From: an uncultured Myxococcales bacterium | Lineage (GTDB): Bacteria > Myxococcota_A > Bradymonadia > UBA7976 > UBA1532 | NCBI GenBank assembly: GCA_937896275.1 | Contig: CALBMW010000577.1 | Span: 1-6,556 of the forward strand | Length of the DNA stretch: 6,556 nt | Direction of reading: 5' to 3' | Part shown: in pieces, positions 1-4,646 of the stretch | Layout of the letters: each line of letters starts with the position of its first letter | How positions within the stretch are numbered: the stretch's first letter is position 1 | Translations under genes and position numbers: made by a program | The notes under the pieces: generated by a model | The model's database searches: none | Told to the model about the DNA's origin: nothing | The model's input: only the letters and a program-made list of their open reading frames with translations

Positions 1-99
1 GTCGTAGAACTTCAGGCCCGGCGGGGCGACCGGCGCGCGGCGGCGCACCGTGTTCCAGTCGTAGATCAGCTCTCCCTGGCCCAGGCCCCGGCGCGGCAT
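1..99 (-). CDS. Partial 5' end of a probable HMGL-like (DRE-TIM metallolyase) enzyme, cut by the left window edge
   Basis: Thirty-three codons are visible, reading leftwards from the ATG at 99-97 with no stop before the edge. This ATG shares its A with the TGA stop of the thiolase upstream (TGATG). A GGAG Shine-Dalgarno motif lies 8 bases before it, so translational coupling is likely. The visible peptide has a basic Arg-rich start, LIYDWN at residues 11-16 and GLKFYD at residues 28-33. My recollection of deltaproteobacterial proteins annotated as 2-isopropylmalate synthase or hydroxymethylglutaryl-CoA lyase is that they begin with a similar LIYDWN segment, and that a D-ETLRDG metal-binding motif starts where this window ends. 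If so, the enzyme would be an acyl-CoA lyase or synthase that fits beside a thiolase, for example in leucine or ketone-body metabolism. The catalytic part is not visible, so the family call is an inference. That a gene starts here is well supported. Confidence 0.5.
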   Translation of the reverse strand, partial: MPRRGLGQGELIYDWNTVRRRAPVAPPGLKFYD

Positions 100-1295
100 C
101 AGAGCGACTCCACGATGACCGCGATGCCCTGACCACCGCCGATGCACGCGCTGCCGAGGGCGTAGCGCCCGCCGCGGCGCTTCAGCTCATAGAGCAGGTG
201 CGCGGTGATGCGTGCGCCCGACGCGCCGAGCGGGTGGCCCAGCGCGATCGCGCCGCCGTTGACGTTGGTCTTGTCGCGCGGCAGCTCGAGGGCCTTCTCG
301 ACGGCGAGGTACTGGGGCGCGAAGGCCTCGTTGACCTCGATCAGATCCATGTCGCCCAGGCCCAGGCCGGCCCGCTCGAGCGCGCTGCGCGCCGCCGGCA
401 CGGGGCCGATGCCCATGATCGTGGGGTCGCAGCCGCTGACGCCCCACTGCACCAGGCGGCCGATCGGGGTGAGGCCCTTGGCGTCGGCGTGGGCCCGCGT
501 GCTCAGCACCAGCGCCGCCGCGCCGTCGCAGATGCCGCTGGCGTTGCCGGCGGTGACCCGGCCGTCCTTCTTGAAGACCGGCTTGAGCTTGCCCAGAGCC
601 TCTGCGGTGGTCTGTGGGCGCGGGTGCTCGTCCACCGCGAAGGTGATCGAGCCCTTGCGGGTCTTGATCTCCAAAGGCGCGATCTCGTTGATGAAGTAGC
701 CCTTCTCGTTGGCCTCGCCCCAGGCCTGCTGGCTGCGGATCGCGAAGGCGTCACAGTCGGCGCGGCTGATGTCGTGTTGCTCGGCCAGGTTCTCGGCGGT
801 GATCGCCATCGGGGCGCCGGTGAAGGTGTCCGTCAGGCACTCCCAGAGGCTGTCCTCGAGCTGGGGGGCGCGGCCGAAGGCGAAGCCGTCTCGCCCACCG
901 CGCACGACGTGCGGGGCCTGGCTCATCGACTCGGTGCCCCCGACCAGGACCACGTCGGCGTCGCCGAGCAGCAGCTCGCGCGCGCCGGCGGTGATCGCCT
1001 CGAAGCCGCTGCCGCAAAGCCGGTTCAGCGTGACGGCGGGCACGCGGTGCGGAAGGCCCGCGCGCAGGCCCACGTGGCGCGCGAGGTAGATCGCGTCCTT
1101 GCTGGACTGCAGCACGTTGCCGAAGAGGACGTGGCCGACGTCCTCCGGGTCGACGCCGCTCTGCGTGAGCGCGGCCTGCGCCGCATGCACGGCGAGGTCG
1201 GTGGCCGACAAGCCCTTGAGGGCGCCGCTGAGGGTGCCGAACGCGGTGCGCTTGGCGCCCAGGAAGACGATGTCGGTGTTCAGGGGCTTCTTCAT
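99..1295 (-). CDS. Acetyl-CoA acyltransferase (3-ketoacyl-CoA thiolase), ACAA2-like
   Basis: This 398-residue thiolase cleaves 3-ketoacyl-CoA with CoA to give acetyl-CoA and a shortened acyl-CoA, or runs the reverse acetoacetyl-CoA condensation. It acts in the cytoplasm. All thiolase hallmarks are present: the nucleophilic Cys94 in NRLCGSGFEA, the NEAF motif at 322-325, the catalytic His354 in GGAIALGHPLGASG, and the acid/base Cys384 in GSACIGGGQG. Long stretches match what I remember of human mitochondrial ACAA2: GNVLQSS then DAIYLARHVGLR (59-78), GGTESMSQAP (119-128), VDEH-RPQTT (221-230), VSGCDP-IMGIGPVPA (286-301) and VNEAFAPQYLAVE (321-333). The length is almost the same as ACAA2 (about 397). 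This assigns it to the ACAA2-type subfamily rather than the FadA subunit type. The ATG is preceded by AGAGG with 8-base spacing, and a good promoter lies about 40 bases upstream. It is the first gene of an operon with the overlapping gene downstream. Substrate chain length cannot be read from the sequence. Confidence 0.96.
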   Translation of the reverse strand: MKKPLNTDIVFLGAKRTAFGTLSGALKGLSATDLAVHAAQAALTQSGVDPEDVGHVLFGNVLQSSKDAIYLARHVGLRAGLPHRVPAVTLNRLCGSGFEAITAGARELLLGDADVVLVGGTESMSQAPHVVRGGRDGFAFGRAPQLEDSLWECLTDTFTGAPMAITAENLAEQHDISRADCDAFAIRSQQAWGEANEKGYFINEIAPLEIKTRKGSITFAVDEHPRPQTTAEALGKLKPVFKKDGRVTAGNASGICDGAAALVLSTRAHADAKGLTPIGRLVQWGVSGCDPTIMGIGPVPAARSALERAGLGLGDMDLIEVNEAFAPQYLAVEKALELPRDKTNVNGGAIALGHPLGASGARITAHLLYELKRRGGRYALGSACIGGGQGIAVIVESL

Positions 1296-1333
1296 GTGCG
1301 TGGCCTCTCGGTCTGGTTCTTCGCGCGCGCGCC

Positions 1334-1361
1334 ATCATAGTGCCAAATGGTCGGATGTGAA
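1334..1361 (-). promoter_or_regulatory. Sigma-70-type promoter of the thiolase operon
   Basis: Read on the minus strand, TTCACA (1361-1356, five of six bases of TTGACA) is followed by a 16-base spacer and TATGAT (1339-1334, five of six bases of TATAAT). Transcription would begin near 1327. This gives a leader of about 30 bases that contains the AGAGG ribosome binding site of the thiolase. Two near-consensus boxes correctly spaced and placed are unlikely by chance in DNA this GC-rich. The spacer contains the short CCA-AA-TGG imperfect palindrome, too small to call an operator. Confidence 0.6.
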
Positions 1362-1485
1362 GCGCCGGTGCGGGGGGCGGAGGCGTCGCCGGTGTCGGTA
1401 CCTCAGCTGGGCTCTTCGGCTCTCCACGCGTGTCTCGAGCCCTCCGCGGCCGCCCGCAAAAGGCCATCGGCCGTTCGGATCGGCG

Positions 1486-1494
1486 TGCTATGCT
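1486..1494 (+). promoter_or_regulatory. Possible extended -10 promoter element for the TPR protein gene
   Basis: TGC followed by TATGCT (the latter at 1489-1494) looks like an extended -10 element, TGn plus four of six bases of TATAAT. It lies 45 bases before the ATG at 1540. No recognisable -35 box is found 16-18 bases upstream. The call rests on the extended -10, its position, and AT content above the surroundings. It is divergent from the thiolase promoter about 130 bases away. Confidence 0.3.
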
Positions 1495-1539
1495 CCCGCG
1501 TCAATTGGCTGACGCCAAGACACCGGAGGAGCCTGAATC

Positions 1540-2697
1540 ATGTCTCTCACGCACGCGTGGGTCGTGGTGGTCGCGTTGAGCTGCGCCGCCCCGATGTTCG
1601 CCGAAGCCGCCTGCCCCCCTGCGGCGGAGCTGCCCACGGTGCCGGCGGTGTTCAGCGCGGCCGAGCGCGCCGCCGGCTACGCGGAGGGCGACCTGAAGGC
1701 CGCTCAGAAGTTGAACTCGGAGGGCTTCCGCGCCCGCAAGGCCAAGAAGGGCGCCAAGGCGCTCGAGCTGTACCGGCAGGCGGTGGCCGCGTCGCCGGGC
1801 TACGCGGTCGCGCGGAGCAACCTCGCGTGCGAGCTGGTCCTGGCCGGTAAGCGCGACGAGGCCCTGGCCGAGCTGACCACCTTGTTCCGCCTGGACACGC
1901 CGGAGGCCCGCGACAAGGTGCGCGCGGCACAGCGGGACGAGGATCTGCGCAGCGTGTGGGAGGACCCGGCGCTGTGCGCCATGGTCGCCGACCTCGACCG
2001 GCGCGCCCCCAGTGAGCCTGCCGGCGGCGCCACGACCACGGCCAGCGCCGCCACGCGCGCCGATCTCGTCGCGACGCTGGCGATCAAGCCCACGGGGGAG
2101 GGTGAAGAGCTGGGGATCGAGGCAAGCGGCTTCCCCGCGGTCTCGCGCGACCGCCGGTGGGTCGCCCTCTTCGTCGTGGACGCGGACTCGGCGCGCGGTA
2201 ACCCCAATGGCAGCGTCCAGGTCGTCGACGCGAAGACCGGCAAGATCGCGACCCAAAAGGTCATCCTCTCCCCGGACGAGGCGGACGAGATCTCGCCCGC
2301 GCTGCGGAAGACGGTCGCGGAACGCATCGAGAAGTCGCGCGCGCTGATCGCGGGATACGACTGGGTGACCCTCGACGCCTTCGCCGAGCCCGGCGATCAC
2401 GAGGACGCCTTCGTGGGTCCGCTGACGCTGGGCGACGACGCGACCGGCGTGCGGGTGACCTTCAAGGAGCCGCGCCTGGTGGTCACGATCGCGGGCGAGG
2501 CGGTGCACGAGAAGACGCATAAGCGATGGTCCGCGCCGACCCAAAGGAGCGAGGACGGCACCTGCGAGAACCCCGCGACCTTGCTCGGCGGCTTCATCGA
2601 CCCGACGCGGCGGGTTCTGCTGATCCACCTCGGCTACCGGGGCAACGACACGTGCTGGGAGCCAACCGACCAGATGCGCGTCGTCCGGTTGCCCTGA
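1540..2697 (+). CDS. Secreted TPR-containing protein of unknown function
   Basis: This gene encodes 385 residues with a Sec-type signal peptide: a hydrophobic core at about 7-20 and a likely signal-peptidase-I site after AEA at 21-23. The mature protein is therefore probably periplasmic or secreted. Residues 55-150 form tetratricopeptide-like helices. One repeat lies around LNSEGFRARKAKKG-KALELY (58-78) and a second around YAVARSNLACELVLAGKRDEALAEL (88-112). These are followed by RDEDLRSVWEDP (132-143), a tail often seen after TPRs in myxobacterial proteins. An Ala/Thr-rich linker (160-172) leads to a mostly beta-predicted region (175-385) that I cannot assign to a family. Its Cys342 and Cys372 could form a disulfide. 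The start is secure: GGAGGAG (1525-1531) lies 8 bases before the ATG. TPRs usually bind partner proteins, but no partner or enzymatic motif is visible. The gene stands alone, divergent from the thiolase and separated by about 150 bases from the next start. Confidence 0.85.
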   Translation: MSLTHAWVVVVALSCAAPMFAEAACPPAAELPTVPAVFSAAERAAGYAEGDLKAAQKLNSEGFRARKAKKGAKALELYRQAVAASPGYAVARSNLACELVLAGKRDEALAELTTLFRLDTPEARDKVRAAQRDEDLRSVWEDPALCAMVADLDRRAPSEPAGGATTTASAATRADLVATLAIKPTGEGEELGIEASGFPAVSRDRRWVALFVVDADSARGNPNGSVQVVDAKTGKIATQKVILSPDEADEISPALRKTVAERIEKSRALIAGYDWVTLDAFAEPGDHEDAFVGPLTLGDDATGVRVTFKEPRLVVTIAGEAVHEKTHKRWSAPTQRSEDGTCENPATLLGGFIDPTRRVLLIHLGYRGNDTCWEPTDQMRVVRLP

Positions 2698-2816
2698 GAC
2701 CGGCCCGGGCGCCGATCGGTCGCTCGCGAGGCAGAGGCTGAGCGAGGTCAGGTGAGCGCGGGGGGACCGCGCCCGGCGCGAATTCGCTACACCCAGCATC
2801 GCATCGAACGTCTCGG

Positions 2817-2822
2817 TAGCAT
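2817..2822 (+). promoter_or_regulatory. Weak candidate -10 element before the cysteine-rich lipoprotein
   Basis: TAGCAT matches four of six bases of TATAAT. It lies 28 bases before the ATG at 2851, so a transcript starting near 2829 would just include the Shine-Dalgarno. No -35 box is recognisable upstream. The gap to the previous gene makes some promoter plausible, but this one is only suggestive. Confidence 0.2.
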
Positions 2823-2836
2823 GCCGACGTCGACTT

Positions 2837-2843
2837 GGGGGAG
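2837..2843 (+). promoter_or_regulatory. Ribosome binding site that fixes the lipoprotein start
   Basis: GGGGGAG lies 7 bases before the ATG at 2851. This picks 2851 over the in-frame upstream starts at 2752 (GTG) and 2821 (ATG). Either of those would bury the lipoprotein signal peptide behind 10-33 extra polar residues. Confidence 0.7.
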
Positions 2844-2850
2844 TACGCCG

Positions 2851-4446
2851 ATGAGAGCGCTGCTGATGGGGGCCTGCCTGCTGGCGCTGGCTGGTTGCGT
2901 GGTCAACGATGAGGGCACCCGCGAGACCGAGGACGCGGCTGACGCGGCGGCAGGATCGCCCGGCGGAGGGGCCAACGGGACCGGCGGCGACAGCGCGGGT
3001 GATCCGGACGGGGGGACGCCGGGCGGCCCGGGGGATCCAGGCGACCCGGGGGACCCAGGCGACCCGGCGAGCCCCGACGATCCGGCGAACCCCGACGATC
3101 CTGCGAACCCCGACGATCCTGCGAACCCAGACGATCCTGCGAACCCCGACGATCCGGCGAACCCCGACGATCCGGCGAACCCCGACGATCCCCAGGATCC
3201 CAGCGATCCCCGGGCTTCACTCTGCGACCGGAGCTGCGACCACCTCTACGCGTGCATGGGCCAGGAGTGCCCCGATCTGGTCGCGATCGACGGCCTGGGC
3301 GACCTGTGCGCGGGCATCTGCGACGCCGACGCCAACCAGCAGCGCGCGCTTCTCGAGCAAGGCTGCGTCGAGTACACCCAGACGCTGATCGACTTCATCC
3401 CGGAGCTCGACGCCTGGTGCACCGACGAGCCGCCGCCCGAGGCCTGCGAGCGCATCTGCGCCTTCTCCCCGCTTTGCGACGTGCCCATCGAGGATCGCGC
3501 CTGCATCGCGTTCTGCCGCGGCGTCGACGAGCCCGGTCGCGCCTGCCTGGCCCAGGCCGCGGAAGACGAGCGCTGCGTCGACCTCTGGAACTGCCTGCAG
3601 GCGATCGACGAGCAGCCGCAGGAGCCCGTCGAGCCCCCGGCCGAGGAGCGCTGCGCCGAGTGGTGCGAACGCCGCAACCTCTGCGTCACCCGGGAGTGCG
3701 CGGCGGGCGCGCTGCTCCCCGGCGCCGGCGAGGCCTGCTGGAACGACTGCCTGAGGGCCCCACCCACCGCGGCCGTGGTTCGTGGCGCGCGCGAGCAGCT
3801 CTGCGCGGACGTCGTCGCCGAGATGCGCCGTCGCGACCCCGGCCTCGACGCCCGCTGCGACCTCGACGACGACGAGGCCTGCGTCCAGCTCTGCGACGAG
3901 CACGTGGGCGACTGCATGGACGCCGGCGCCTGCCGCGCCGCCTGCCGTGACTGGAACGACACCAACCTGACCTGCCTGCGCTTCGCCGAGCGCCGCTGCG
4001 CGGTCGTCGAGGTCTGCCTCGAGTCCCCCGAAGACCAGGCCTTGTGCGAGGCCAGCTGCGGTCGCTGGTCGGAGTGTCTGGGCGAGGCCTGCCCGCCCCG
4101 CATCCTGCCCCCCCAGCTCGGCTCGGACTGCGCCGCCGGCTGCCTCTTCGAGCCCCCGGACGCCGCCGAGGTCGCCGCCTACCTCGAGCTCTCGTGTCGC
4201 GAGGTGCGCGAGCTCATCTACGTCGAGAACCGCGAGCTCGCGCCGCTCTGCGAGGGCGACCGCGAGTTCCGCCCCTCGCCCGAGGAGTGCGTGGCCTTCT
4301 GCGAGCGCGGCCTGCAGCAGTGCATCGGCGTCGGTGGCCGCGCCTTCTGCCTCGGCGCTTGCGCCACGCTCGATCGCGATCAGTACCAGTGCGCCCTCAC
4401 CGCGGGGCAGGACTGTGCCGCCATCAACGCCTGCTTGGAGCCTTGA
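2851..4446 (+). CDS. Cysteine-rich surface lipoprotein with Pro/Asp stalk and three tandem 16-Cys units
   Basis: This is a 531-residue lipoprotein of unrecognised family. Residues 1-16 are a signal peptide ending in the lipobox LAGC, with Cys16 as the lipidated residue. The +2 residue is Val, so by the E. coli Lol rule outer-membrane sorting is expected. Residues 17-60 are a Gly/Ala/Asp/Glu-rich linker. Residues 61-120 are a Pro/Asp stalk of hexapeptides (GDPGDP, then ANPDDP). Residues 125-528 contain exactly 48 cysteines in three tandem 16-Cys units (125-248, 268-389, 399-528). Each unit is an A module plus a B module of eight cysteines. An even cysteine number in an exported protein points to full disulfide pairing, hence a rigid extracellular or periplasmic head on a flexible acidic stalk. 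It does not show the CGDG...CDDGN pattern of the known myxobacterial cysteine-rich repeat (TIGR02232). No catalytic motif is visible. Binding, adhesion or a structural role are all possible. It lies 200 bases before the DUF1592/DUF1552 pair, and a functional link is not shown. Confidence 0.9.
   Translation: MRALLMGACLLALAGCVVNDEGTRETEDAADAAAGSPGGGANGTGGDSAGDPDGGTPGGPGDPGDPGDPGDPASPDDPANPDDPANPDDPANPDDPANPDDPANPDDPANPDDPQDPSDPRASLCDRSCDHLYACMGQECPDLVAIDGLGDLCAGICDADANQQRALLEQGCVEYTQTLIDFIPELDAWCTDEPPPEACERICAFSPLCDVPIEDRACIAFCRGVDEPGRACLAQAAEDERCVDLWNCLQAIDEQPQEPVEPPAEERCAEWCERRNLCVTRECAAGALLPGAGEACWNDCLRAPPTAAVVRGAREQLCADVVAEMRRRDPGLDARCDLDDDEACVQLCDEHVGDCMDAGACRAACRDWNDTNLTCLRFAERRCAVVEVCLESPEDQALCEASCGRWSECLGEACPPRILPPQLGSDCAAGCLFEPPDAAEVAAYLELSCREVRELIYVENRELAPLCEGDREFRPSPEECVAFCERGLQQCIGVGGRAFCLGACATLDRDQYQCALTAGQDCAAINACLEP
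3031..3210 (+). repeat. Ten in-frame 18-bp tandem units encoding the Pro/Asp stalk
   Basis: The 18-base period holds for ten units without a gap. Units 1-2 encode GDPGDP and differ from each other at one base. Unit 3 encodes ASPDDP. Units 4-9 encode ANPDDP, differing only at the third base of two proline codons. Unit 10 (QDPSDP) is degenerate. Near identity at the DNA level in units 3-9 (3067-3192) indicates recent expansion by slippage or unequal crossover. Because 18 is a multiple of three, copy-number change would lengthen or shorten the stalk without a frameshift. Confidence 0.95.
3223..3594 (+). repeat. 16-Cys unit 1 (modules A1 and B1)
   Basis: Residues 125-248 of the lipoprotein. Module A1 has cysteines at 125, 129, 135, 140, 153, 157, 172 and 190. 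Module B1 has them at 199, 203, 209, 218, 222, 232, 242 and 248. A1 is three residues shorter than A2 and A3 between its sixth and seventh cysteines. A 19-residue Pro/Glu-rich linker separates it from unit 2. Similarity to the other units is at the protein level (cysteine spacing); the DNA has diverged. Confidence 0.85.
3652..4017 (+). repeat. 16-Cys unit 2 (modules A2 and B2)
   Basis: Residues 268-389 of the lipoprotein. Module A2 has cysteines at 268, 272, 278, 283, 296, 300, 318 and 336. Module B2 has them at 344, 348, 355, 361, 365, 375, 383 and 389. A2 has the same spacing as A3 throughout. B2 has a shortened gap (5 instead of 8 residues) between its third and fourth cysteines. A nine-residue linker leads to unit 3. 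Confidence 0.85.
4045..4434 (+). repeat. 16-Cys unit 3 (modules A3 and B3)
   Basis: Residues 399-528 of the lipoprotein. Module A3 has cysteines at 399, 403, 409, 414, 427, 431, 449 and 467. Module B3 has them at 480, 484, 491, 500, 504, 514, 522 and 528. The A-to-B linker is longer (12 residues) than in the other units (8 and 7). The protein ends three residues after the last cysteine, so the head is a whole number of units. Confidence 0.85.
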
Positions 4447-4633
4447 TCTCTCACACCGCCGCGTCGCCGCGGGCTGGTGCTGGACGTGGACTCTCGAGGT
4501 CCTGCTGCGGCGACGCCCGGACCGTGAGCGCCGTCGGGCCGACCTCCCACGATGTCGTCGCCGAGGCGCTCGAGCCGGGGGCGGCGCGGTCACCGGGCGC
4601 CCAGCCTCATGGACGGTCGCCGCTTGGCTCGGC

Positions 4634-4639
4634 TACTCT
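4634..4639 (+). promoter_or_regulatory. Weak candidate -10 element placed for a leaderless transcript
   Basis: TACTCT matches only three of six bases of TATAAT but keeps the key T, A and final T. It ends 7 bases before the GTG at 4647, the normal distance from a -10 box to a transcription start. No Shine-Dalgarno precedes that GTG, so a leaderless message is possible. No -35 box is visible. Confidence 0.2.
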
Positions 4640-4646
4640 CCGCGGC

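Noticed and set aside
1322..1332. Alternating CG run in the thiolase leader (possible Z-DNA)
   Set aside because: The run is only about eleven bases and unremarkable in DNA this GC-rich.
1343..1350. CCAAATGG in the spacer of the thiolase promoter as an operator
   Set aside because: The half-sites are only three bases with no extended symmetry, too short to support a regulator site.
2698..2721. Inverted repeat GACCG...CGGTC just after the TPR gene stop
   Set aside because: It is a five-base-pair stem with a 14-base loop and no T-run. Such repeats are expected by chance in this base composition, so it is not called a terminator.
1501..2799. 432-codon antisense frame over the TPR gene, and a 380-codon plus-strand frame at 198-1340 over the thiolase
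   Set aside because: Both overlap well-supported genes entirely and have no domain, signal or start context.
2752..2850. Upstream in-frame starts for the cysteine-rich lipoprotein (GTG at 2752, ATG at 2821)
   Set aside because: They would place a polar extension before the signal peptide, and the good Shine-Dalgarno sits before 2851.
3223..4434. Match to the known myxobacterial cysteine-rich repeat (TIGR02232)
   Set aside because: The diagnostic CGDG...E-x-CDDGN pattern is absent, and the spacing here is different.
4459..4472. Short hairpin CCGCG-TCGC-CGCGG after the cysteine-rich gene
   Set aside because: The stem is only five base pairs and has no U-tract. It is too weak for a terminator call.
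3217..4593. 458-codon open frame on the minus strand opposite the cysteine-rich lipoprotein
   Set aside because: It is a shadow of the high-GC codon pattern. It has no recognisable domain, while the plus-strand reading has a lipobox, a ribosome binding site and regular cysteine spacing.
4044..4646. Upstream extension of the DUF1592 frame into the preceding gene
   Set aside because: It overlaps the cysteine-coding region, is Arg/Pro-rich shadow sequence, and would bury the lipobox at an internal position.
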